DNA of 64,000 nt, taken from the NCBI RefSeq assembly GCF_900497805.2, contig NW_020954713.1, forward strand, positions 7,290,180 through 7,354,179, read 5' to 3'. The notes under the pieces are model-generated. The model was not told the origin of the DNA and did not search any database. It saw only the letters and a list, made by a program, of their open reading frames with translations. Made by a program: the position numbers and the translations under genes. Below are positions 22,441 to 32,384 of this stretch, piece by piece. Every line of letters begins with the position of its first letter. Within the stretch, counting starts at the first letter, position 1. The DNA is from Vombatus ursinus. Lineage: Eukaryota; Chordata; Mammalia; Diprotodontia; Vombatidae.

Positions 22441-22575
22441 CTTTTTTAAGCAACCAGGGCTAAGTGACTTGCCCAAGGTCACACAGCTAGTAAGTATCTG
22501 TGGTCAAAGTTGACCTTGGGTCCTCCTGACTCCAGGGCTAGTGCTCTATCCACTGTGCCACCTAACTGCCCCTGA
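22441..22575 (-). mobile_element. WSINE1-like SINE, antisense, perfect TSD
   Basis: Short T-run, 'gggctaagtgacttgccc', 'gtgctctatccactgtgcc' head. 'aacatagaatc' occurs at 22430-22440 and 22576-22586. Confidence 0.9.
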
Positions 22576-22609
22576 AACATAGAATCTTAAGGAGTTTTCT
22601 GGGGATGCT

Positions 22610-22710
22610 GAGAGGCTCGGTGACTTGCCCAAGATGACATAGTCAGTCTGCATCGGAAGATGGGACTCAAGCCCAGGTCTTCATTCCTTGTAGGCCATCT
22701 CCATCCATCA
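22610..22710 (-). mobile_element. MIR SINE, antisense, partial
   Basis: 'gtgacttgcccaagatgac' and 'actcaagcccaggtcttc'. Confidence 0.6.
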
Positions 22711-22754
22711 CATCTTACTTTCTCTCTGATGTTATAGATACAAAACCAAAAAGA

Positions 22755-23160
22755 AAATAAAAATTCTTTACCCTCCAAAAGCTTAGATTCTACTGGGAAT
22801 AATGTGTATGTGTAGACATCGATTCAAAGCATATGAGCAATCAAGCATTTCTTCAGCATCAATTATGTGCCAAGTGCTATGCTAGGCACCAAGACAGAAG
22901 TATCCCTGCCCTCAAGGCATTTTAGTACATACAAAACATATGAAAAAATAAATATAGGACACTTAGGGAGAGGGAGGGGGAACACTAACCTTGGGGAAAT
23001 CAGGAAGGGCCTCCTGGAGGAGGTGCCACTTGAGGTGAGCCTTACAGGACACTAGCAATTGCAAGAGGCAGAACATGAGGAGAAGTCTTCTAGGCGAGGG
23101 AGATCAGCTCATGCAATGGAACAGGGGCAGGAGATGGGATGCCATGTATGGGGCGGGGAT
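22755..23160 (-). mobile_element. L2 3' region, antisense
   Basis: 'aagcatttcttcagcatc', 'gtgccaagtgctatgctagg', 'ctgccctcaaggcatttta', 'gggcctcctggaggaggtg'. A short piece of another antisense L2 (22755-22830) precedes it. Confidence 0.75.
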
Positions 23161-23229
23161 GGCATCATCTCAGTGCTAGGGAATTTTTGGACTTATAGAG
23201 AGGAATTAATTAAAGTAAGGGTTGGGACA

Positions 23230-23278
23230 TATGGTTAGAGGAGTCCCCTCCAGCTCCCAAATTCTGTGATTCTATAGA
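23230..23278 (+). mobile_element. L3/CR1 or MIR3 3' end, sense
   Basis: 'ggagtcccctccagctccc' and 'aaattctgtgattctat'. Confidence 0.5.
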
Positions 23279-23324
23279 CCAGGTCAGGGTGGCTGAAATA
23301 TAATAAGTAATGAGAAGTAATGGG

Positions 23325-23458
23325 TAAGTGTCTGTTAGACAAATCCTTTTATTAAGGGGAATTGTTCTGTGAAGTTTGGATTTGGCCAAAGGGTAGCACT
23401 TGAGGACTTAGAGGGCCACATGTGACCTCGAGGCCACAGATTCCACACCCCGGGACCA
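23325..23458. mobile_element. Probable hAT-type DNA transposon end
   Basis: 'ccttttattaaggggaattg', 'agagggccacatgtgacctc', 'cagattccacacccc' resemble a marsupial non-autonomous hAT end I remember without its name. The opposite terminus was not found. Confidence 0.45.
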
Positions 23459-23539
23459 TAGAAAGATAGGTTAAGAAAGCTGTTTCCCAATCAATATCTG
23501 CTGTGTAGGTTTCTGGGACCTTATGCTGGGTGAAAATTC

Positions 23540-23634
23540 AGACCAATAAGTGTTTATTATATGTCCATCCCTGTAAGAGGTGCTGAGGGAATTCAATAAT
23601 TCAGCCATTGTTTATTAGGTGTTTATTTCAGGTA
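23540..23634 (-). mobile_element. Two L2 3'-end scraps, antisense
   Basis: 'aataagtgtttattatatg' and 'gccattgtttattaggtg' are successive worn antisense L2 ends. Confidence 0.5.
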
Positions 23635-23945
23635 GTAGAGACAGTGTGCCACAGCAGATAGAAAACTTCAAAGCCAGGAAGATCGGGGTTCAAGTTCTAC
23701 CCTGGTACATCCTGCTATGACCCTGGGCAAGTCACCTAATTTTGCAGTGTTCTAGGTAACTCTTTAAAGCTATATATTGTAGATAAGGTACTAACCTGCA
23801 TCGTCTCCAAATCAGACGATGATTCCCATACTCAAGAGCAAGCTAGAATCATTCAGAGCTTCCCTGCCCTGAGAAAACTTAAGATGGCAAATGATTCCAA
23901 CTGAGAGTTAGAAGGCATTTCCTTATGAGCAGGAGAGAACCAGAT
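23635..23945 (+). mobile_element. SINE-X copy interrupted by the inverted 101-bp copy
   Basis: Head and body up to 'ggtactaacctgcat' (about 23801) match other SINE-X copies. After the 101-bp insert the body seems to resume as 'ttagaaggcatttccttatg', about 14/21 matches to the 9690 copy. Confidence 0.55.
23803..23903 (-). repeat. 101-bp inverted copy of 22177-22277
   Basis: Differs from the reverse complement of the upstream segment at two positions (both transitions). No poly(A), terminal repeats or clear target duplication, so not an ordinary retroposon. Confidence 0.95.
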
Positions 23946-23949
23946 AAAA

Positions 23950-24500
23950 TGCTGTAGGGAAATGTGGAGAAAGGGAAAACCCTTTCATGTGGGTAGGGGG
24001 CCAAGAAAAGATTCATGGAGGAAATGAGCCTTGAGCTAAACTCTGAAGAAAGAAAAGGGTTTAAAAAGAGAAGAATTTTTTCTCACGTCAAGATAAGGAG
24101 TGAGGGCATACCAGGCAAGGAAGGTAGCCTGTGTGGATGCATAGGGGTGGGAAGGGGCAAGATGAGTCTAGGAAATATTCCAGTATGAGTGAAATGGAGA
24201 ATGTATGGAAAAAGACTAATGTGAAATAATGGAAAGGTATATAGGAGCCAGACTGTGGAAGGTCTGATATGTCAAAGTAAGGAGCTTACATTTTATCCTA
24301 TAGGTGACAGGGAGCCACTGAAGATTTTGAGGGCAGGAGTAAAATGATCAGGCCTGGATTTTAGGACAATGGGAAGGATGGATTAGAGAAAGGGAGAGAC
24401 TGGAAGTATGGAGACCAATAGTCTGAGAGACATCAAATGAAAGCTTGAGCTAGGGTGGTGGCATTATGAGTGGTAAGAAGCTGACAAAGAGATGCTAGGA
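23950..24500 (-). mobile_element. L2 ORF2 3' region, antisense
   Basis: 'agccttgagctaaactctga', 'ggagccagactgtggaagg', 'gtgacagggagccactgaag', 'ctagggtggtggcattatg' in L2 antisense order. Confidence 0.8.
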
Positions 24501-24504
24501 TTAA

Positions 24505-24680
24505 GGATAGGGATAAGACCTGTGATTTCACTGGTAGAGGGAATTCCTTGATAAAGAAACTCTATCCACCAGTGCAGGTTGGCACCTCCTTCATAGCTTA
24601 GAGTCTTAGATTGTTGAGCCCAGAGGACTTGCCCAGGGCCACACAGCCAATATAGGTCAGAGAAAGGGACACAAACCCAG
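24505..24680 (-). mobile_element. SINE-X copy, antisense
   Basis: Reverse reading gives 'ggtgccaacctgcactggtg', 'accagtgaaatcacaggtc' and a tRNA/CORE head ('cagggccacacagccaat' on plus). Confidence 0.6.
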
Positions 24681-24689
24681 GTTTTTCTG

Positions 24690-25513
24690 GCTCTGAGGTA
24701 AGTTTTCTATCTGAGGGGGTTCAAATCTTGGCCCCAGTGAAGAAAGAAGGAAGCATCATTTCCTTCTTTCATTGAAATGATGAAAGATGCCATGGGTATG
24801 GAATCGTTACAGGCTGTCAGATATAGTCCAAGTGTCACTTGGTTTTGTTTAGCTGATTTTTTTTCCTTTCTTACAAGGGAAGCCTTACTGAAGGGGAGCA
24901 GGGAAGGAAGATGAATCTTGGAATGATTGTGTTGTAAAAATGAAAGGCATAAATAACACTTTAATAAAAGAAAATGACTAGATAATGAAGAAAAAAAACA
25001 AATTTGTTCTGGATGGTATCTTTAGCCCCTTCCAACTCCCCCTTCTTTCTTTCCTCTTCCTATTTTCCTACTGGTACAATTATAGAGTGATCAATGACTC
25101 TTTCCTCCCTAAAAATAAACTGAGTGGTGGCTGAGGACATTGGGGCAGGAATTAAATAATCCTGAGGTCACTTTAGAAATGTCAGATAACACTGTCAAGG
25201 AAAACAAACGGAAATGTTGATCACTAGGCAATCTAGGTTTATGAAACTCGTGAAGCATGAAATAAGTCAAATGGCCGTAACATTGTCAATAAGACAGACA
25301 TTTAGCAGCCTGGCACTGGTGGAGATAGCATAGGCAGAAGCATAGTCCACTTCAAATTGGTCTCACAAATTCAATTTTCCCCATTCAGTCAACATCACAT
25401 AACAGTGCAGCTGCTCGTCCAGATGCCTCGCTCTGGCTAGCATCCCTCTGCAAGAATGGGGAGAGAGAAACACTAACCCCTTCAGTTAGAGTGGACTGGA
25501 TCTTGGTTCTATA
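24690..25513. other. Unassigned sequence
   Basis: About 820 bp without gene or confident repeat. Confidence 0.45.
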
Positions 25514-25552
25514 TTCAAGCATTGGTGTTTTTGCTTCTTAATATTAAAAAAA

Positions 25553-25824
25553 CTGGGTCTTTCTATGTCATCCAGGCTGCAAGTATAAGCAATACTCATG
25601 GACCTGCATGGGCATGAAAGTTTCAACCTGCTTGATTCCTGATCAGGAGCAGCATGCCTCTCCTTAGACATCCTGGTCCCCCTTCCCCCAAATAAACAAC
25701 TTAATGCCAAAACTAGACAACCCATTGGCATGGGCCACCACAGGTCGGAAGCTCAAGAGATCCAGCAGCCCCAGCCTTCCTGGTAGCTAGGATTATAGAC
25801 ATGTGCCACCAAGCTTGACCTGGC
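25553..25824 (-). pseudogene. RN7SL: 7SL (SRP) RNA processed pseudogene
   Basis: Minus-strand reading follows 7SL RNA end to end: 'ggtggcacatgtctataatc' near the 5' end, then 'taccaggaaggctggggctg', the central 'aagggggaccaggatgtcta' and 'aggagaggcatg', 'aagcaggttgaaactttcat', and 'cagcctggatgacatagaaa' before the terminus. Functional 7SL RNA is the scaffold of the signal recognition particle. Here it is diverged, about 272 nt against roughly 300, and flanked by 'ttcaagcatt' (25514-25523) and 'ttcaaggatt' (25825-25834), 9/10 identical. A T-rich stretch at 25525-25545 is the decayed A-tail. It is a retroposed dead copy, not an Alu-like SINE, because the central S domain is present. Confidence 0.92.
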
Positions 25825-25834
25825 TTCAAGGATT

Positions 25835-26113
25835 TGAAATGATGTCCTATGGAAAGAGGAACTAGACTTGTTTTGTTAGGTCTTAGGAGGCCAGGCTCTA
25901 GGAGCAATGAGTAGAAGTGGTTGCTGAGAAGCAGATTTAGTCATTAATTTAGGAAAATTCACCTACAAATTGGAGTGGAATGGACTGGTAATCTTCAAGC
26001 AAAAGCTGGTTGATACACTTATTGAGTATGTTGGAAAGGAGATTCTTTTTAAGAAGCACTTTGGATTGGAAGGCCATTGAGGTTTCTTCCTCCTCTAGGA
26101 TTCTGTGACTCTA
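25835..26113 (+). mobile_element. L3/CR1 LINE, sense
   Basis: 'gatttgaaatgatgtcctat', 'gcaatgagtagaagtggttg', 'cttcaagcaaaagctggttg', 'ggattctgtgactct'. The 7SL pseudogene entered its left part. Confidence 0.75.
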
Positions 26114-26436
26114 AGGTCTATGGGCTTTAGAGGACCCCAACTTTAATATGAGTCAACAGTGTGATATGGCAAGAAAGCTAAGGTAAGCTTGGGTTTCACT
26201 AAGAGGCATGGTTTCTGTCCATTGAACTCTGCCCTCAAGTACTCAGATTTCATCAGGAGTATCATATGAGGTTCTGAGTAGCATATCTGAGGAAAGAAAA
26301 TGGTCAACGGAAGTGTCCAGAGGAAAGAAATCAGTATGGGAAAGGGCTGAGGACTGAAGGAACTGGGGATGTTTAGCCTGAAGAAAAGACTTGGCAAGTG
26401 GGTCTTGGGGGAAGGTGACATGGTAGCTATCTACAA

Positions 26437-26570
26437 GTGATGCCACTTTGGTGAATTTGGGCAATTTATTTAACCTCCCCAGGTCTCGGTTTCCTTATCT
26501 GTCAAATGAGAGAATTAGACTAGATGACCCCTGAGGGGCCTAGAAGTTCTATATCTATGATCCTATGATC
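26437..26570 (+). mobile_element. MIR3 SINE nested in L3
   Basis: 'ttgggcaatttatttaacc', 'ccttatctgtcaaatgagag', L3-type end 'aattagactagatgacccc'. Confidence 0.85.
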
Positions 26571-26711
26571 TTATTTGAAGGACTGTCATATGAAAGAAGC
26601 ATTAGGCTTATTCTGCTTGGCCCCAGAGGACAGAATTTGGAACACTGAGTAAAAACTGAAAAGAGGGATGTTTCCACTTCGTTAGGGGGGAAAATAACCT
26701 TCCTAAACAAT

Positions 26712-26920
26712 AGGCTGTCAAGTCAATAAACATTTATTAAGCTTTTTCTATGTGCTAGGAGCTGTTCTAAGGGCTGACAATAAAAAAAGAGTTCTCAACC
26801 TCATTGAGCTTACAATCTAATGGGGAAGGCAACACAGAAAAGGAAACTGAAAGAGGGAGGCGGGAGGTGTCCAGGGACATGATGGCAAAGTCCAGAGAAG
26901 TGAAGCGATGTAGGAAATAT
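26712..26920 (-). mobile_element. L2 3' end, antisense, nested in L3
   Basis: 'caataaacatttattaagct', 'gagcttacaatctaatgggg'. L3 resumes to its right. Confidence 0.75.
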
Positions 26921-27082
26921 CTGAATGGCATGAGCTGCCTCTACATGTAGTGAGTTCCCCTTCATTGAAGGTCTTCAAATAGAGACGAGATGACGACTCG
27001 TCAGGCATGTTGAGGAAGACGTTCTTATTCTGAGATAGCTCTGACTAGAGGTCTTCTCCGTCTCTGAAATTGTGATTCCTCC

Positions 27083-27344
27083 ATCTTCTAGACTTCAGAC
27101 TTTGAACCATCCTCTGTTGCCTGGGCCCTCCCTTGTTTGTTCTCTTCACCTCCTCACTTTTGTTTCCCATGATGCCTAGTTCTAGTCTACTTCTTGTACT
27201 TCATGTTGACTTCCTCCTGTTCCACTCCATTGATCTCCTTCCCTCTCTGCAAACCTGGGTAGCTCAGATGAAGGCACTGATGCCAAGTGATGAAAATACT
27301 GGAGTAAGAAGTTCAGTTCTTGGATGCATGACAGACAGAATGAG
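27083..27344. other. Unassigned sequence
   Basis: No gene or confident repeat. Confidence 0.4.
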
Positions 27345-27455
27345 ATAGGGGGAGAGAAAAGGAGAGAAGAGGGATGGGAGAGAGAAAGAAAGAGAGAAAG
27401 AGGATGGGAGGGGGAGAGAGAGCAAGAGATAGAGAAGGGAGGAAGAAACCACTAA
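27345..27455. repeat. (GA)n/GGGA purine tract
   Basis: GAGA-rich plus strand with GGGA interruptions. Confidence 0.92.
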
Positions 27456-27474
27456 AGCTCTTGCTTCATTATCA

Positions 27475-27812
27475 CAGACACAGAATCTCAGCTGGGGAAG
27501 GACCTTAGGGGCTACTAGTCCAACCCAGACCCTCTACAACATCCCCATCAAGGGGCCACCCATGCTTTGCTAGAATATTCTCTCTCTTCTCTTCTTTCTT
27601 CTGTCTTCTCTATCTTTCTCTCTTCCTTGCTCTCTCTCTCTGTCTCTTTCTCTGTCTCTGTCTCTCTCTCTCTCCTCTCTCTCTCGCACTCTCTTCTCTC
27701 TTTCTTTCTCTCTCTCTTGCTTTCTCTCTCTCTGTCGCTTTCTCTCTCTGTCTCTGTCTCCTCCTGAGGCTTCCCTCTTCCACTTTTAGACAGCTCTAAT
27801 TCTGTTTTTCCT
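27475..27812 (-). mobile_element. L3/CR1 fragment, antisense, split by TC microsatellite
   Basis: 27475-27574 ('cacagaatctcagctgggga') and 27761-27812 ('cacttttagacagctctaat') flank the tract. Confidence 0.75.
27575..27760. repeat. (TC)n/TTTC microsatellite
   Basis: About 185 bp of TCTC, TTTC and TGTC units. Confidence 0.95.
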
Positions 27813-27824
27813 GATTCAGCCAGT

Positions 27825-28442
27825 TGACAAGCATTTATTAATCACTTAACATGTGTCACACATTGTGCTAAGTGCTAGAGACACAATGAAAGGCAAGAAC
27901 ACAGTCCCTTCCCTCGAAAAACTCACATTCTAATGGAGGAGACATGAAAACAACTATGTACATCCATGATATATATAGTGTGAATGGGACACAATCTCAG
28001 AAGGAAATCACTAGTATTGGAGGTGGGGAAGAGGCCAGATTACAAAAAGTCTCCTGTGGGAGATGGAATTTGAAGGAAGCCAGATAGGCTGAGGCAGAGG
28101 TGGGGAGGGAGGGGGCATTCCATGCATGGGGAAGATTCAGTGACAAGATACAGAGACAGAAGAATGGAGTTTGTTGTTTGAGAAACCCCAAGAAGACTAG
28201 TGTCACTGGGTAATAGAGTTATGGAGGGGAGTGACATGTGAGAAGGCTGGAAAGGTAGGAGGGAACAAAGTTGTAAAGGGCCTTAAATGCCAAGCAGTGG
28301 ATTTTCTATTTGATCCCAGAGGCAATAGGGAATCACTGGAGCTGACTGAGTAAGGGGATGATGTGGTCAGACACGTTCTTTAGGAAGTTCACTCTGTTAG
28401 CTGAGTGAAAGATAGATCAGAGTGGAAGGAGACCAAGTCTGC
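27825..28442 (-). mobile_element. L2 LINE 3' region, antisense, long
   Basis: Continuous 618-bp antisense L2: 'caagcatttattaatcactt', 'attctaatggaggagacatg', 'ggaatttgaaggaagccag', 'ggcaatagggaatcactgg', ending 'agaccaagtctg'. Confidence 0.88.
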
Positions 28443-28444
28443 CT

Positions 28445-28600
28445 ATTAGCCACTTTGACCCATTTCTCCTAGCTCTACTCTGTAGGGCCAAACAATCCAT
28501 GATCTCTCTTCTCCATGAGAACTTTTCAAGTATTTGAAGACCGCTGCTCTCATGTGACAACTCCTCCCACCCCATCCATCTCTTTCTAGGCAAATCACTT
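28445..28600 (-). mobile_element. L3/CR1 fragment, antisense
   Basis: 'ctagctctactctgtagggc', 'aagtatttgaagaccgctgc', 'tctttctaggcaaatcac'. Confidence 0.7.
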
Positions 28601-28759
28601 TAAAACCAAGCCTCATAAAAGCATGAAATCAAGGTCATGAATTTTGATCTTAGCCCTCCTTCCATTACAAAGACATGGAGCCCTATTCATTTATGCACCT
28701 GCATTTTTTTTCTTGGCATTGATCAAATAATAAAATGCCTTCAAAGAGACAAAAGAGTG

Positions 28760-29100
28760 AAGTGGGAAGAAGACAAGACTTGGAGTCAGGAATAACCTGG
28801 GTTCCTTAGGCAGAAGATGAAAGAGCACTTTGAGTATTTTATAGAAGGAATTCTTTTTTAGGTACAGGGGGGAAAGGTTCTATGGTCTCTTCCAACTCAG
28901 AGATTTTGTGATTCTGGACTGAAATATCTCTGATAAATCTGATATCTCTTATCTCTGATAAGTACCAGCTCTATGACCATGGGCTGGTCACCATCTTTCT
29001 GAGTGTCAGGGCCCTCATCCAGCACTGGGGCTATGGTTGAAGGAGCATTAGGAATCAGGAGACCTGGGTTTGGGCCCTAGCTCTGTCATAGATTCATGAT
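28760..29100 (+). mobile_element. MIR pieces around an L3 3' end, sense
   Basis: MIR head at 28765-28805 ('agacttggagtcaggaataa'), L3-type end at 28840-28920 ('atggtctcttccaactcaga'), further MIR scraps at 28965-29025 and 29040-29100 ('caggagacctgggtttggg'). Confidence 0.55.
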
Positions 29101-29146
29101 AGGACCTAAAAATCACACACTGAACAAAGGGTTGGGTTTTTGTTTT

Positions 29147-29235
29147 GGGATTGGACCTGTGATTTCATTAGGATATGGAATTCCCAGGGAGGAAGTTCCC
29201 TTAATCAGTGTCGATTGGTGATGTGGGAGTTGCTA
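29147..29235 (-). mobile_element. SINE-X 3' part, antisense
   Basis: Plus strand 'gacctgtgatttcattagga' is the reverse of the SINE-X end; 'cagtgtcgattggtgatg' is its centre. Confidence 0.5.
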
Positions 29236-30006
29236 CAGTTACATTATATTTTGTCTTTTATCCCCAGCTCCCATCATGGCACCTAGAGTGCATGTTGATA
29301 GGTGCGTGTTGAGAGAATGGATAAGTAATAGTGGTAGGACCTGTTTCTAGAGCACAATCAAGGGCACATCCCCCCTCCAACTCTCTTGGTGTTCCTTATT
29401 AGTTGTCCACAGCCTAGAGAAGTGAGTTACGTCCTAAGTGGGGTCAGCTGTTTTTAGTCCAGACAATTACCTTTTTGGAATCACCAGACAACTGCTTAGT
29501 GCAGGATTCTGAAAGGGCTATGCCGTGTGACATTCATTCTCTGGTTCTGTGATTTGGGGAAGGGAGTGGTGGAGGGGTGAGGCTTGGTCTGAAAGCTGTG
29601 CCTTATAGCCATACTAGGGTTATCAGAGTATTCCCTCTATGCAGATCTGAATGGTGGCTGATAGACAATCCATTGTTATTTCTCTAATTCTTTGAGATTG
29701 GAAGGCTCAGTCTTGAGATTGTTCCCCTCCTCCGCCCCCCAACTTCCATGGTTTCCTTTTTCCACTCTGGGGATTAGAAAGGTTGGCAGCATCAAGGGAT
29801 TATGCAGATCTGTGATCAACATTCATTTCAGCTAGAGGAAGCTTTAGAAAATGGAGAATATGGGCATGATGTTTCTGAACAGAATCTGTGGTTGGAGAAC
29901 TCTTAATTGTCCAGCGTGCTCCATGAACTCCCTGAAGTTTCTCTGCCTGGTCAAGCCATGTTCTAGGCCAAGGATGGAGTAGGAGATATGTTTAGGGAAG
30001 ATGGAA
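29236..30006. other. Mostly unassigned; repeat-poor
   Basis: A possible sense L2 end at 29250-29330. The remaining 670 bp show no repeat and no supported exon. A T-run occupies 30010-30028. Confidence 0.4.
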
Positions 30007-30039
30007 AACCTTTTTTTTTTTTTTTTTTGGCTTTGAATA

Positions 30040-30232
30040 GGAAATCATAGGATCAATCTTTTAGAGTTATAAAGCATGTGGTCCAACCTCTTCATTTTAC
30101 AGATAGGGAAACTGAGGCCCAGAGAGATGAAGTAGCTTAGTAGCTTGCCCAGGGCCACACAGAGTGACCGAGTTAGCACTTGAACCCAAGTCTTCTGACT
30201 TTAGAGTCAATAATCTTTTTAGTACCCTCTTT
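30040..30232 (-). mobile_element. MIR3 SINE, antisense
   Basis: 'aatcataggatcaatctttt', 'ttacagatagggaaactgag', 'ttgaacccaagtcttctgac'. Confidence 0.82.
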
Positions 30233-30479
30233 CCTTCACCACCTCGCTTTTTAGATGGACAGCAGTCCATCTAATCCCTTTAGATGGGTCAGGGTGGAGT
30301 GATCTGGTGCTGAAAACTGCCTTATTCAAGCATGAACACACACACACACACAACTGTTATCATTATTTACACAAGTAAGTTCCTGCTGAGCAGAGAGGGA
30401 ACATGAATTCAGAACAAAGTCCACATTGTATTCAATTACCCTTAGCAATAGTGGCTGCTATTTTAATAATAGGTAAGTA

Positions 30480-30680
30480 TGTCGCGGGGGAAAGAACGTT
30501 GGGCTGGGAGTCAAGGAAGATATGGCTTTGTATCCCATCTCTGACTAGCCATATGACACTAGGCAAGTCACAACCTCTCTGTGCTCCAATTTCCATGTTT
30601 GCAGAATGGGGATAATAATACTTCACCAGGCTCAAAGGAGATTATTCATGTAAAGCCCTTTGCAAATATTAAGACAATAA
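30480..30680 (+). mobile_element. MIR SINE, sense
   Basis: 'gggctgggagtcaaggaag', 'aggcaagtcacaacctctct', 'aatggggataataatactt', ending in the TAA-rich tail that abuts the next MIR. A (CA)n run lies just upstream at 30336-30352. Confidence 0.8.
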
Positions 30681-30952
30681 TATTAGTAATAGTAATAATA
30701 ATAATAGCTAGCATTTGGATCACATTTTAAAGTTTGCAAAGTGTTTTACAAACATTATTTCATTTTACCCTTACAAACGACCTGGGAGTCAGGTACTATT
30801 ATTATCCCCATTTTACGGATGAGGAAATTGAGGCAGACAAAAGTTAAATGACTTGCCCAGCATCATACAGCTAGTGTCTGAGGTTTAATATGAACTCAAG
30901 TGATCCTGCCTCCAAGGCCAGCCCTCTATTCTCTGACCCACCTAGTTGCTGT
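30681..30952 (-). mobile_element. MIR SINE, antisense, tail-to-tail
   Basis: 'taatagctagcatttggatc', 'cccattttacggatgaggaa', head to 'acccacctagttgctg'. Confidence 0.88.
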
Positions 30953-31024
30953 AAATGTCGACTCTTACTGTTGGCTTATGCTTACCTGTATTCTCCAGCT
31001 GGCTCTCAAGCCTCCTAGACCTAG

Positions 31025-31270
31025 GTGGGATCATGCAAAGAACCCTGGACCCAGAGTAAGGAAGACTTGAGTTCAAATCTAGATTCTTAGAAGCTATGTG
31101 ACCCCGGGTAAGTCACTTTATTTCTGTCTGCCTCAGTTCCTCATCTATAAAAGTGAATAATGGAACTTAGCTCCTATGGTTGTGGAGATCAAATGATATA
31201 ATATTTGTAAAGTGTTTTGCAAACCTTCAAGTGATATATAAATGCTAGCCATCATCATTGTCATCATCAT
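31025..31270 (+). mobile_element. MIR SINE, sense
   Basis: 'gacttgagttcaaatctaga', 'gtaagtcactttatttctg', 'gtaaagtgttttgcaaacc', TCATCA-rich end. Confidence 0.82.
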
Positions 31271-31579
31271 CACCATGGTGGTGGTATTATGTTATCATCT
31301 TGGTCAAATATCTCACACTCCTTAGAAACAAGAGTCGAAAATGGGAAGGAAGGATGATTTTGTCAGGCTTTCAAGGATAAATGAGTTGAAGGAATCCAAA
31401 GCTTTGTCAAGGCAGGAGACCCTTGCCTGGATGGAGCTAGCATACAGTTGTGTTTGAGAACTGATGGTCTAAGAGTGAGTCATTTCACAGCTTTGCTCAC
31501 TACTAGCCCTTGTATGTCTTCCCTTATTTCTTTGAATTAGAAACATCTTGAAAGCAGCTAGTGTCTTATTGAAAACTGG
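31271..31579. other. Unassigned sequence
   Basis: No gene or repeat recognised. Confidence 0.4.
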
Positions 31580-31860
31580 TGAGGGATGAAAGCTATCTTC
31601 AAATATTGGAAAAATTGTCTCATCAAAGATGTTCCACTTCATTATGGTTGGCCCCAGAGGGCAGCAGTAGGAGGAGCATGGAGATGTTGCTAATTAGACT
31701 TGATGTCTGGGAAAACTTCCTAACAACTGGAGGTGATGGGTTACTCCCTCACTGGAGGTCTTCAGGCCTACAAGCACTGGGGGTGCTGCAGGGGGAATTC
31801 CTGTCCAGGTGTGGGTTGGAGGTCCTTGCCAGCTCTGAGATTCAGTCATTCTGATTCATT
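31580..31860 (+). mobile_element. L3/CR1 3' end, sense
   Basis: 'ttggccccagagggcagcag', 'gaaaacttcctaacaactgg', 'ctcactggaggtcttcaggc', 'ctgagattcagtcattctg'. Confidence 0.85.
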
Positions 31861-32039
31861 GGAGAGAAGACATTATTGTCACCAGTAGCTGTCAAAAAGA
31901 GGAAATATATGGGAAGAACACTCACCTGGTATCCATCTGTTTTCCAGTATGGAACAAATTTGAGCAAATGATAACTAGATTCTAGGAGCTCTCCAACTGA
32001 AGGTGATAGATAGTCAAGGGAAAAAAAGCCATCGAAGAC

Positions 32040-32370
32040 TCAGTAGAGTGAACTGAGCGCTCAACTAGGAGTCAAGAGACATGGGTTCTGATCTCAGGCT
32101 GGCCATGAGTTTGCTGAATGACCCTAAGCAAGTAACTTCTCCACACTGGGCTTGGTTACCTTATCTGTAAAATGAGAAAGCTGTAATAATAGTAATTAAT
32201 AATAGTAATAATAATAACATTTATATGGTGCTTTAAGGTTTGCAAAACACTGTGTACATGTTATCTCATTTGATTACATAGATATCTTGTATAAAGAATT
32301 CAAGTAGTGGTTGAACTAACTGGTCTCTGAGGCCTTTTTCAATCATTAATTTTGGTTGCTCTGTGATACC
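32040..32370 (+). mobile_element. MIR3 SINE, sense, split by MIR piece
   Basis: Head and CORE 32040-32185 ('aactaggagtcaagagacat', 'taccttatctgtaaaatgag') and L3-type tail 32300-32370 ('ggtctctgaggcctttttc'). An antisense MIR scrap (32190-32290, 'ggtgctttaaggtttgcaaa') lies between. Confidence 0.75.
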
Positions 32371-32384
32371 TAAGGCCCCTTTCC

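Larger units (their letters stand above)
26270..27082 (+). mobile_element. L3/CR1 LINE, sense, two nested insertions
   Basis: Blocks 26270-26436 ('aactggggatgtttagcctg'), 26571-26711 ('ctgcttggccccagaggac') and about 26921-27082 ('attgaaggtcttcaaatag') are colinear L3. A MIR3 and an antisense L2 separate them. Confidence 0.82.

Noticed and set aside
29835-29907. Possible terminal exon after 'cattcatttcag' reading LEEALENGEYGHDVSEQ then a stop
   Set aside because: The pyrimidine tract is weak and nothing else supports splicing; chance frames of this length are common.
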